A stretch of 64,000 nucleotides of DNA from Lewinellaceae bacterium (GTDB lineage Bacteria > Bacteroidota > Bacteroidia > Chitinophagales > Saprospiraceae), in the NCBI GenBank assembly GCA_020636095.1, contig JACJYN010000005.1, positions 648,035 through 712,034 on the forward strand. Reading direction: 5' to 3'. The notes under the pieces are model-generated. The model saw only the letters and a list, made by a program, of their open reading frames with translations, ran no database searches and was not told the DNA's origin. Made by a program: the position numbers and the translations under genes. Below are positions 1 through 9,125 of this stretch, one piece after another; position 1 is the first letter of the stretch; the number at the start of each line of letters is the position of its first letter.

Positions 1-2191
1 CTTTGACCCTCGTACCGAAACCTTTGTACAATATGACAAAGAGGATGGGCTGCCCTCGCTGGGTTTCTATGATTTCAGTGCCCTGAAGGCGTCTGATGGT
101 ACTTTTTACTTCGGTTCTCTTAAAGGGCTGGCAAGTTTTAAGCCGGAGCAGGCCATGAAGCATTTTGCCCTGCCTACTATGAATATCCAGGACATCAGAA
201 TATTTGACAGATCCTACCGAAAAGGCGAAGTGGATTCTACCTTCAGTTGGCTTCCCGAACTGCCGGAGCAATTATCGCTGCCCTACGATCAAAATGAACT
301 GACCTTTGAATACGTCGGCCTGCATTATACAATGCCTGAACTCAACCAGTACCGGCATCGCCTCATTCCTTATGAACGACAATGGGTCGAAGCAGGAACC
401 AAAAGGGCTACCCGGTACACCAATCTCGGGCCGGGAGCATACCAGTTTCAGGTGATTGCCAGTAACAGCGACGGATTATGGGCTGAAACGCCCGCCACCA
501 TCAACATCCTGATCCGCCCGCCCTGGTGGGCAACCTGGTGGGCTTACCTGCTTTATGTGCTCTTTGCTGGGCTGTCTCTCTATGGCATCTACCGCTTCCA
601 AAAACGCCGCTGGGCCCTCCAGGCCTCCCTGGAAAGGGAACAGGAAGCATCTGGCCGGCTGAAAGAACTGGACGAATTCAAGAGCCGTTTCTACGCCAAC
701 ATTACGCACGAATTCCGAACGCCGCTCACTGTCATCCAGGGGCTGGCCGATCAGATCAGAGAAAACCCGCGCTGGAAAATCACCGAACGTACCGGCCTGA
801 TCAAAAGCAACAGCCAAAAACTGCTGCAACTCATCAACCAAATGTTGGACCTTTCCAAACTGGAAGCGGGCAAGTTGGAGCCCAATTACATCCAGGGCGA
901 TATCATCAAATACCTTAGCTACCTGATTGAGTCTTTTCATTCCCTGGCTTTCACCCGCAGCATCACCATTTCTTTCTATTCCCATACCGGCAGCCTGCGC
1001 ATGGACTACGACCCGGAAAAATGCCAGCAGATAGTGAGCAACCTGATCTCTAACGCGATCAAGTTTACCCGGTGTACGGCAAAATTTCGGTGGTACAAAG
1101 AGATCGCCGAAAGCAGCCAGGAATTGGCTGGAGGTGAGCGTAATGGATACAGGTACCGGCATCCCCTGAGCAGCTCTCCGCATTTTCGACCGCTTTTATC
1201 AGGCGCCAGGGTACTCCTCTCCCTCGGGGAAGCCGGGAGGGGCTGGGATCGGCTTAGCCTTAACCAAAGAGCTACTGTACCTGATGGGCGGAGGGATTGA
1301 AGTGCAAAGCGAGGTGGGCAAAGGAACGTGTTTCACCTTCCGCCTGCCGGTTCGCCACGAGGCGAAAATAGAGGCAACCGATCGAATCCTCCAACCCGCT
1401 GCGCCAGCCGCTGCAACCCAACTGCCGGTGGCGGGCCAGCCGGAAGGCTGGAACAGTGGCGGACGCGCCCATCGTCCTGGTCGTAGAAGACAACCCGGAC
1501 GTCATCTATTATCTGCGCGAGTGCCTGGAGGTACCGGTACCGGGTGTTGGAAGCCCGCAATGGGCAGGAAGGCATCGACAAGGCCTTGAAACCATCCCGA
1601 CCTGGTGGTCAGCGATGTGATGATGCCGGAAATGGACGGATTCGAGTTCTGTAGAACGCTGAAAACAGAGGAGCGCACCAACCATATCCGGTTATTTTAC
1701 TGACTGCCAAAGTTACCCAGGAAGACAAACTGGAGGGCCTCGCCCACGGTGCAGATGCGTATCTGACCAAGCCTTTTCAGAAAGAGGAACTACTGGTTCG
1801 CGTGGCAAAACTCCTGGAGTTGCGGCGGCAGCTGCAGCAAAAGTATCAGTCGGCCAACGGCCATGCCCGGGAGCCGGAAGATGCCTTCCTGCGGAAAGTC
1901 AGGCAAATTGTAGAGGCTAACCTGGAGGAACCTGATTTTGGCGTAGAACAGCTGAGCCGGGAAATAGGCATCAGCCGGGTCCAAGTACACCGCAAGCTGA
2001 AGGCACTGGCCGATGTGTCAACTTCTCAGTACATCAGGATCATCCGGTTGAACAAGGCCTATGAATTGCTCAAGGATCCGGAGCTTAACATTTCTGAGGT
2101 CGCCTATCAGGTGGGCTTTAAGGACCCTTCCCATTTTTCCCGCGCTTTTTCGCAGCAGTTTGGAATGGCGCCGAATGAAACGCGCAACTGA
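1..2191 (+). pseudogene. Hybrid two-component regulator (HTCS), partial and frameshifted
   Basis: The reading frame is already open at the left edge, so the gene starts outside. In order I see the end of a periplasmic propeller, a Y_Y_Y domain (about 200-510), one membrane segment (about 525-595), a HisKA domain with the phospho-acceptor motif HEFRTPLTV (about 710), a damaged HATPase domain, a receiver domain (EDNPDVIYYL near 1485, DVMMPEMDG near 1615, TKPF near 1765) and a C-terminal AraC-type HTH (about 1890-2180). Such proteins normally sense extracellular glycans and activate transport and degradation genes. From about 1065 to 1700 the frame changes repeatedly: six or more indels, mostly missing bases in C, G or T runs, split the ATPase and receiver. 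As written it cannot make one polypeptide. Real decay is likely, but uncorrected homopolymer errors in a paralogous gene family could look the same. Confidence 0.85.
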
Positions 2192-2346
2192 TTCATAACC
2201 AGTGTTATATATCCTTTTTCCGATTGCGGATGTAACGTGCGTACCAGTTTTTTCCTGCCCAGGTAACTCAGCGTCAAGCTTTTGAACGACTTATCCATGC
2301 CCTTCCGGGAGGAGGGGACATACCTTGGAAGAAATGATTTTTTCAT
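2107..2346 (-). CDS. Small conserved ORF beginning MKKS (copy 1)
   Basis: Unknown short protein, up to 79 aa, convergent with and overlapping the 3' end of the HTCS gene. Its first ~45 residues match a second ORF at 20872-21030. Shared positions include MKKS, LPRY, DK-FK, TL-Y-G-K and LVRTL. The second copy also sits beside an HTCS remnant, so the pair (HTCS end plus this ORF) seems to have been duplicated together. The C-terminal part inside the HTCS gene is probably not conserved. No domain, signal peptide or membrane segment is recognisable. It could be a true small protein or the preserved start of a lost longer gene. Confidence 0.4.
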   Translation of the reverse strand: MKKSFLPRYVPSSRKGMDKSFKSLTLSYLGRKKLVRTLHPQSEKGYITLVMNQLRVSFGAIPNCCEKAREKWEGSLKPT

Positions 2347-2401
2347 CTATCAATTCTAAATATAAATAAAAAACTGTAGTTTGTGATTAAACCCATATTT
2401 A

Positions 2402-5400
2402 ATGGACTTAAAAGCCTATTTGAGTTCCGAAGAATTCTATGGCCGGTTAGCTAACCGGTATAATCTAAACTGGGATGTCAGCAATTATTTCCGGCATTCT
2501 CTCTCCATCGGCTACAACAACTACCTGGGACGTTTCCCTTTAGTGCTTTGTGGGCCCATTATTCGAAAGACAACCACCAAGAGTGTATCTATTTGGGTAG
2601 CAATGAAAGCGGACCGGGAGGTGGGCCTGAAAGTATATGAAGACGACGAGGGCAGTAAGGGAGAAGAAATAGCTGCAGCGATAGAAAGCCGGACTGTCAA
2701 GCTCGGATACCACCTTAATATTGCGCTGGTGACCGCTAAGCTACCTGATGATAAAAAATTCGATGCCGGCGAAACCTATTTGTACGACCTAACTTTCGGC
2801 AATGGAGATACCCTCGATACACCGGGTATCATTCATCTTGGCACAGATGCTGAACCGGAAGAACGAATCACTTACCCTGGCTATGACTTGCCCTCTTTCA
2901 TCATCCCTCCGGAGAAAGTGCGCGACCTGAAGATTGTACATGGCTCCTGCCGCAATGTCAACGGTGGCGGCGAAGACGCTATGCCCATCCTGGACGATGT
3001 GCTTACCCAAGATTTCAATGGTAAACGCCCTCACCAGTTGTTGCTGACCGGCGACCAGATTTACGCCGACGATGTGCGCTATGTACACCAGCATCTGGTA
3101 ACCGATGCCGGCGACTTGCTAATGGGAGGCTGGAGGATAGACACAGGTACAGAAACTTATGAAGATATATTTGAGAGTGACGACACTGTATCGCCCAAAG
3201 AGGTCTGGGTCCCCCAATGGCGAGAACCCTTGCCTTTAAAAGAAGAAGACGATCAAGTCACCACCATCCCGGCTGCCGACATTAATCGTCAGACTGAGAA
3301 CCGGGGAGAATTTGTTCGGCAACACTGCAATTTTACTACGACTTCCAGCCAAGGGCACCTGATCAGCCTGGGGGAATATTTTGCTATGTACCTGTCGGTA
3401 TGGTCGCCGGTACTGTGGCTGAGTTATTTTAAGTTGAAAACCCGGATGACGGGTAGCGCTGAGGCCCCTCCAGCACCAGAAGATGACGATGAAATAAAAA
3501 AACTGAGAAAGCAAATAAGAGAAACCACCAGCCAAACAGAAAAGGCTGCCCTGCAAAAACAATGCGAAAAGCGTTGGGAGGAGCTGGAAAAAGAACGGCG
3601 GGCAGCCCGGATGGCGGGCAGTGCCGAACGCCTGCGGGAATTCGTTCAGGGCCTACCTAAGGTCAGGCGTGCCCTGGCTAATATTCCCACCTATATGATG
3701 TTTGACGACCACGAAACCACGGACGACTGGCATGTCAACCGAAACTGGGTACGGGAAACCTACGAGACACCTCTGGGGCGGCGCATTATGATGAACGGGC
3801 TGTCGGCCTTCGCACTCTTTCAGGCGTGGGGCAATACCCCTGAGCACTTTGCGGAGGACAAACCCGGCGGCAAACTGCTAGATGCATTAGAACAGTGGAT
3901 CAACCACCGCTGCGCTACCCCTCCCTGGGAAAAAGACAAAGACACTCGCCCAATAAAAGTCATCCATAAGCTGCTCAACCTGCCGCTGGATAAAGCGGAA
4001 GCCGTAGAACTGGCTCGTAAATTGCGCACCGGAGATAAAGCCTTTACAGCTGCCCCCAAAACCGTTCAATGGTACTTCGATATCAAGTTTCCGGCCCACC
4101 AATTGATCGCTACTGATGCTCGCACCTTCCGCGCTTTCCCTGGCAAACAGTATGAGCCTTCGGTCCACCTGAGTGATAAGGCCATTGAGCAGCAGGTGCC
4201 TAAAACTGAAGAAAGCCAGGAACTCACTATACTCATTTCTCCCTGCAACCTGATTACCATTCCGCTTTTCCGTAACTGGCTGTCGGTTTACCTGCTGCCC
4301 TTTTTCCAGTATTTTGTACGGTTCAAGCGCGGCGACCGCCACAAGCTCACCGCTTTCGACCCCGACTTGGCGGACTCCTGGGAAGTACACAGCCCGGCTT
4401 TCGAAAAAATGCTGGCCCGCCTGGCTTCCCGCATTCCCAAAAAAGACGGCAAGCGCCATTCAAAAGTGGTAGCTGTTTCCGGCGACGTACATTTTAGCTT
4501 TGCCGCCAGACTGCAGTATTGGGCGGAGAAGCCTTTGGATGGGGAGGCCGCCGAACACCGCCTGACGATGGCTCACCTGACCGCCAGTGCCTTTAAAAAC
4601 GAAGCGGGCATCTTTGCCGCCCTGCACGACATCGGCTACGAACTGGCCAACTTTATTTCGGCCGAGAAAAAACTGCCCGAACCGGAAATTATCCTGGGCT
4701 ATCCCAAACCGGACAGCTTCTCGGAGGAAAAGTCGAAAGAAATACTGCTCAACACTAAGTGGTTTCCCAACTATTACCCGGCTATGATGCAGGAAACTCC
4801 TGCCATGTTGCCGCTGCCCCAAATGGAAGAGGATTTGAAAGTCCCCAAACCCGACTGGTTCTACCGGATCGATTTTATCCGGGGCGCCAAGGGCAGCGAC
4901 TATGAGGCCGAATTACCTGATCCGGATCCGAACCCCGATCCTGATCGGAAATGGTACCATAAGGTCGGGAGTCAGCTGAAAAAGCACTACCTCTACGGAA
5001 AAAACAGTGCTGCTGGCCGGGATATCATCAGCCGCAACAGCCTGGCGGTGCTGAGTTTTGATTGGGAAGGTAAAGGGAAAGTGAGTGGCGAAGCCCTCAG
5101 CAAAACGGTCAAAACTCTTAAAGTGGATATAGAAAAAGCCTTTCCCGATGCACCCTTTCAAATTGTTATTGGTGAAGAGGTAATGGATATCAGCAAGGTG
5201 GAAATCCAGGGAGATTTCGCCCATTTCACCGTCGCCAAGCGGGGCGATGATAGCACTACCGCCGCAGAACACAGCGTCGGGGCGGAAGCCAGGATTCGGC
5301 AGGCCGCCCGGCAAACCCACTGGTTGGTCGAAAAGAAATTTACAGATACGGAAATCAATCTTACACCGATTGAATTCCTTACCTACCGGGTACCTCTGGA

Positions 5401-5464
5401 CGATAAAGATCCGGCCTATCCGAAGCCGGAACTGCCCTTGGAAGAAACGGAAACGGCTCCCTAA
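2402..5464 (+). CDS. PhoD-like metallophosphatase, first gene of the giant operon
   Basis: Predicted metallophosphoesterase of the alkaline phosphatase D / PhoD-like superfamily, 1020 aa. Visible motifs are HGSCR (180-184), GDQIYADD (217-224), DDHETTDDW (435-443) and GDVHFSF (from 694), which match the metal-binding loops of the family. PhoD proteins are usually about 500 aa. The extra length comes from an N-terminal beta-rich domain, a charged coiled-coil insertion (about 360-415) and a long C-terminal extension with Asp/Pro repeats (about 840-855). There is no signal peptide, which is unusual for secreted PhoD enzymes and suggests a cytosolic role, with substrate unknown. The start is the first ATG after an AT-rich upstream region. 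The next gene follows after 17 bp, and four more large genes continue on the same strand, so it probably works with them. Confidence 0.85.
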   Translation: MDLKAYLSSEEFYGRLANRYNLNWDVSNYFRHSLSIGYNNYLGRFPLVLCGPIIRKTTTKSVSIWVAMKADREVGLKVYEDDEGSKGEEIAAAIESRTVKLGYHLNIALVTAKLPDDKKFDAGETYLYDLTFGNGDTLDTPGIIHLGTDAEPEERITYPGYDLPSFIIPPEKVRDLKIVHGSCRNVNGGGEDAMPILDDVLTQDFNGKRPHQLLLTGDQIYADDVRYVHQHLVTDAGDLLMGGWRIDTGTETYEDIFESDDTVSPKEVWVPQWREPLPLKEEDDQVTTIPAADINRQTENRGEFVRQHCNFTTTSSQGHLISLGEYFAMYLSVWSPVLWLSYFKLKTRMTGSAEAPPAPEDDDEIKKLRKQIRETTSQTEKAALQKQCEKRWEELEKERRAARMAGSAERLREFVQGLPKVRRALANIPTYMMFDDHETTDDWHVNRNWVRETYETPLGRRIMMNGLSAFALFQAWGNTPEHFAEDKPGGKLLDALEQWINHRCATPPWEKDKDTRPIKVIHKLLNLPLDKAEAVELARKLRTGDKAFTAAPKTVQWYFDIKFPAHQLIATDARTFRAFPGKQYEPSVHLSDKAIEQQVPKTEESQELTILISPCNLITIPLFRNWLSVYLLPFFQYFVRFKRGDRHKLTAFDPDLADSWEVHSPAFEKMLARLASRIPKKDGKRHSKVVAVSGDVHFSFAARLQYWAEKPLDGEAAEHRLTMAHLTASAFKNEAGIFAALHDIGYELANFISAEKKLPEPEIILGYPKPDSFSEEKSKEILLNTKWFPNYYPAMMQETPAMLPLPQMEEDLKVPKPDWFYRIDFIRGAKGSDYEAELPDPDPNPDPDRKWYHKVGSQLKKHYLYGKNSAAGRDIISRNSLAVLSFDWEGKGKVSGEALSKTVKTLKVDIEKAFPDAPFQIVIGEEVMDISKVEIQGDFAHFTVAKRGDDSTTAAEHSVGAEARIRQAARQTHWLVEKKFTDTEINLTPIEFLTYRVPLDDKDPAYPKPELPLEETETAP

Positions 5465-5481
5465 ACACCTGCAAACCCTGC

Positions 5482-8400
5482 ATGATGGCTGAAAAAAAAG
5501 AAAAGAAAATAATTTTTGAAGACATCCTGGTACTGCTCGAAATTTTGCTCGCCTGGATGAGAGCGGGCAAGTTGCTTCGCGACTTCTTCTGGCATATAGG
5601 GTATGATCTCAAACAGAAGGTAGAACCGGGCGAAGGAGTGACTACGCTGGATAAGGTCATCGGTGTCTCCGAAATCCTCTACGAATCGGTGACGGACCTC
5701 GAAGAGGCTTTGGCCACCCGCCCACAGGATATTAAGGGGTTTAAAAAGTACATCGAATACGGCAAACACCTTAAGGAATGGTACGAAACCCTCAAACAGA
5801 ACTATGATGAATTGAGCGAACTGCTGGACCAGGAAGGCAACAACCCGGATGGAGAACTGGATTTTGAAGAAGTTTTTAAACATATCGGGTTGGTGGCGCT
5901 GCTGAAAACCCTGGAAGGTGGTGTTCCACAGGTTTTCCACCTGCTTCGCCTGCTTTCGGTGATCAAACCTGCTCAGGAGACGGAAAAAGTAGAGCCTTAT
6001 GTTCTTCAAGCTCTGGGCGATAGCCCTCCGAAAAAATTTCCGCACCAGCGGCCACAAATTCATTGGGACCGTTTCGGAAATATATTTTCCGACCCAAAAG
6101 CGCTCCTGAAGCAGGAATACTTCCCGGAAGGCTTCCCCATGACCGAAGAAGCAGCAAAAGCAGTTTCTGAAAAATTATTCCCTGTACTCGCTGATTTGGC
6201 CCGTTCATTGGGAGGCCAGGCCGTTTTTGGTATCAAACCGCTCCCTGAATTTGGCGAGGTCGATGACCCTGAACTGAAAAGTACCCTGGAGCGTACCCTC
6301 ACCTTCTGGTATAGCCTGGACGATGAGCAATACGATGCCGGGGCGAGCCTGGTCTTCGCCCCCACCGAAGAAAACGGCATATTCGACCTCATCGTGCGCC
6401 CATTTGGCGAGGTGGAATTTTCGAAAACAACCGGCAACTGGCAATTTAAAACGGCCATGTCGGCCCACCTCGAGGCCTTTGCTTTTGGAGAGGACGGCGT
6501 AAAATTTCCCGACGAATTTGGGGACAACAGCATCTGGCAATCTGAATTCGCTGTCCGCAAGGTGGGCGCTGCCGACAATGGCGCCCTTGTCATCGGTGGA
6601 GAAAAGGGCGCCCGACTGGAAGTGGGCAGCCTGGGGCTTTTGATGAACGTCTTCCTCTCCCGGGCCAGCCAGGAGTTGGACGTCATGTTGGAAGTCGATT
6701 CTGCTACTTTCTTTCTCGGTTCAGGGGATGGCGACAGCTTCCTGGCTAAAGTCCTGCCCGAAGACGAAGTGCGGGTAGATTTTGACATGGGCATCGGTTG
6801 GTCCACGAAACAGGGCGTACATTTGAAAGGCAGCGGCGGGCTTGAACTTAATTGGCCGGTGGGTATCTCCATCGGAAAATATTTTGTGCTGCCGGCCATC
6901 CAGTTTGGTATTAAAGCTGAAACCGATGGTATAGCGGCTTACGTGACGGCTTCCGGGAAAACCAAACTCGGCCCTTTCTTTTTAAATATTGAAAAGTTGG
7001 GGATCATCGTTAGCCTGCGCAAGAGCGAAGATGCTCAGGGCAACGCCCTGCCGCCGGCCTTCGACCTGGATTTCAAATACCCGGAAAGCGTAGGGATCAT
7101 CATTGACGCCAAGCACGTCAAGGGGGGCGGCTTCCTCAAAGTGAACCCCGGCAAGGGCGAATACGCCGGAATCGCCGAGCTCAGCATTAAAGGCAAGATC
7201 ACCCTGCAAGCTTTGGCCTTGATCAACACCCAACTACCGGATGGCAAAAAAGGCTTTTCGTTTTTACTGATTGTCAATTCAAAGTTTCCACCTATACAGT
7301 TAGGGCTGGGCTTCACCTTGCGGCGAGTGGGGGGCTTGGTAGGGATTAACCGCAGTGTCAATACGGAGGCTTTACACAAAAAAATTGGCGATGCGAATTT
7401 TACCGACGTACTCTACCCTCAAAACCCGGTAGAGAAGGCCGCCCAGGTCATCAGCCGGCTGAGCACCACCTTTCCTCCCAGAGAGGGGCAGTATGTGTTC
7501 GGTATTTTGGGCGAGATCGGCTGGGGTGCCGGCGATTTGTTTGTCCTCGAAGCCGGCTTGATTCTGGAATTACCGGCGCCATGGCGGATACTGCTGATCG
7601 GTAAGCTCTCTTCCAGAATTACTAAGAAGATAGGGAAAAAGGAGATCGTCGTCGTCAAGCTGGACGTCAACTTTGTGGGTGAGCTTAATTTTGACGATAA
7701 GTACGCCGCCTTCGATGCCGAGATCGTTAAGGGCTCTAAGGTACTGATGATAGAAATGCGTGGAAGCCTCGCCTTCCGGTTGACCTGGGGCAGAGAATCC
7801 GGCTTCGTGATTTCAGCCGGCGGCTTTTATCCCGCTTGGGAACCGCCTTCCTTAGGCTTGCCTTCCTATTTATTGCTTGACCCGGAAAAGATGAAGAGGC
7901 TGGAGTTGGTTATCTACGAAGACAACCCCGTTCTCAAGCTATTCTGCTATCTGGCCATCACTTCCAATACGCTACAATTTGGGGCTAGCCTTCATTTCAA
8001 CTACAGTTGGAAGTTTTTTCATGCTAGTGCCAAATTTGGTTTTGATACTATATTTACCTTTAGCCCCTTCCGCTTTGAGGCGGGCCTGTATGCAATGGTG
8101 GAGGTAAAAATAGGCAGTACGACGGTCGCTAAAGTCGACCTGAAGGGTATATTGGGCGGCCCCAGCCCCTGGACGTTCGACGGCGAGGCGACCTTCTCCA
8201 TCTGGATTTTCGATTACACGGTCAGCGTACATAAAGAATGGGGCGATCAGGACGATACCCGGATCGACACCATCGAGGCGCAACCCCTGCTGGTCGAGGC
8301 CCTGCAGGACCAGCGTAACTGGAGGGCGCTGCCACCCCCCGGCCGGCATCAACTCGTTTTCCTGCACCAGGAAGAAAACCTTGAAGAAGAAGAGGAAGAA

Positions 8401-9051
8401 GTACTGCGCATGCAGCCTGAGGGTGCGCTTTCTATCAGCCAGTCGGTACTGCCGCTCGAACTGCGCCTCGACAAGGTCGGTGACCAGCCAATAAGTGGCC
8501 AACGAGAATTCGCCCTGGATGCATTGGTCAATGATCAGGTCGTTGAGATGGATAGGCAACAGGAGGAATTCGCGCCCGGGCAATACCTAAATTTCACTAA
8601 AGACGAGAAGGTAAGCCTGCCGCCTTATGAAAGCTTCCAGTCAGGAGGAGCTTTGCAAAGAGATGCCCTCATCCGCAGCAGCCTCTACCGAGAAAAGGAA
8701 GCCGCCTACGAAATAAAAGTATACGATTCCGGGCGAGCCGTGCCCCAAGCGGAGGCGCCGCCCGAAGAGGAAGCTCGCTTCAATCGCCAGCTCGAAGGGG
8801 GCTCTCTTCAGCAATCTGAACTGGGGCGGATGGCGGTAACAGATCAGGCAGATTTTGAAAGAGCCATTTTTGCAGAAAAACAGTACGCCATCGTTTTGGC
8901 GGACGGCTTGGCTGAATTTGGCGATATCAATAATTACCGCAAAGGCGGCAATGCCATGAACCGGTCCGAGGCGGCCACACTGATCCGCCGCATCGAAGAA
9001 GAACAACCCGAGCTGGAAGACAGGCTGACGCTGGCCCCGGTTGGTATATAA
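5482..9051 (+). CDS. DUF6603 domain giant protein
   Basis: 1189-aa protein with no signal peptide. The first ~180 residues are helical and charged. The rest is beta-rich and matches the DUF6603 pattern as I remember it: an ELPAPWRILLIGKL-like strand, then D-NF-GELNFDD, RGSLAFRLTWG, SAGGFYPAWEPP, TSNTLQFGASL (about 826), F-FSPFRFEAG and GGPSPWTFDGEATFSIW (about 891). A glutamate-rich linker (about 964-974) leads to a low-complexity acidic tail of ~215 residues. The biochemical function of DUF6603 is unknown. The successive amphipathic strands suggest a large beta-solenoid or lipid-transfer-like fold, but that is inference. It is spaced 17 bp from the PhoD-like gene and 74 bp from the next gene. 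Confidence 0.75.
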   Translation: MMAEKKEKKIIFEDILVLLEILLAWMRAGKLLRDFFWHIGYDLKQKVEPGEGVTTLDKVIGVSEILYESVTDLEEALATRPQDIKGFKKYIEYGKHLKEWYETLKQNYDELSELLDQEGNNPDGELDFEEVFKHIGLVALLKTLEGGVPQVFHLLRLLSVIKPAQETEKVEPYVLQALGDSPPKKFPHQRPQIHWDRFGNIFSDPKALLKQEYFPEGFPMTEEAAKAVSEKLFPVLADLARSLGGQAVFGIKPLPEFGEVDDPELKSTLERTLTFWYSLDDEQYDAGASLVFAPTEENGIFDLIVRPFGEVEFSKTTGNWQFKTAMSAHLEAFAFGEDGVKFPDEFGDNSIWQSEFAVRKVGAADNGALVIGGEKGARLEVGSLGLLMNVFLSRASQELDVMLEVDSATFFLGSGDGDSFLAKVLPEDEVRVDFDMGIGWSTKQGVHLKGSGGLELNWPVGISIGKYFVLPAIQFGIKAETDGIAAYVTASGKTKLGPFFLNIEKLGIIVSLRKSEDAQGNALPPAFDLDFKYPESVGIIIDAKHVKGGGFLKVNPGKGEYAGIAELSIKGKITLQALALINTQLPDGKKGFSFLLIVNSKFPPIQLGLGFTLRRVGGLVGINRSVNTEALHKKIGDANFTDVLYPQNPVEKAAQVISRLSTTFPPREGQYVFGILGEIGWGAGDLFVLEAGLILELPAPWRILLIGKLSSRITKKIGKKEIVVVKLDVNFVGELNFDDKYAAFDAEIVKGSKVLMIEMRGSLAFRLTWGRESGFVISAGGFYPAWEPPSLGLPSYLLLDPEKMKRLELVIYEDNPVLKLFCYLAITSNTLQFGASLHFNYSWKFFHASAKFGFDTIFTFSPFRFEAGLYAMVEVKIGSTTVAKVDLKGILGGPSPWTFDGEATFSIWIFDYTVSVHKEWGDQDDTRIDTIEAQPLLVEALQDQRNWRALPPPGRHQLVFLHQEENLEEEEEEVLRMQPEGALSISQSVLPLELRLDKVGDQPISGQREFALDALVNDQVVEMDRQQEEFAPGQYLNFTKDEKVSLPPYESFQSGGALQRDALIRSSLYREKEAAYEIKVYDSGRAVPQAEAPPEEEARFNRQLEGGSLQQSELGRMAVTDQADFERAIFAEKQYAIVLADGLAEFGDINNYRKGGNAMNRSEAATLIRRIEEEQPELEDRLTLAPVGI

Positions 9052-9063
9052 ACTATAGACCTG

Positions 9064-9111
9064 CTTTGACAAATCTCGTGGGCCAGTTGAATGCCACGAT
9101 ATTTGTCAAAG
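9064..9111 (+). promoter_or_regulatory. 18-bp stem hairpin between giant genes 2 and 3
   Basis: CTTTGACAAATCTCGTGG at 9064-9081 pairs with 9094-9111 (17 of 18 positions) around a 12-nt loop. It occupies most of the only long gap (74 bp) in an operon whose other gaps are 16-18 bp, and ends 14 bp before the ATG at 9126. No T-run follows, so it is not a plain intrinsic terminator. It may stabilise or process the message, or limit initiation on gene 3. Confidence 0.6.
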
Positions 9112-9125
9112 AACCATTATTGATT

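Noticed and set aside
2347..2401. Bacteroidota-type promoter (TTTG / TAnnTTTG) before the giant operon
   Set aside because: TAGTTTG is present but the spacing and the -33 part do not fit; not enough to call.
6060..6899. 279-aa minus-strand ORF
   Set aside because: Antisense to the DUF6603 gene, Ser/Pro-rich shadow translation.
9066..9125. TTG start for giant gene 3
   Set aside because: It would place the hairpin stem in the coding sequence; the ATG at 9126 gives a better N-terminus.
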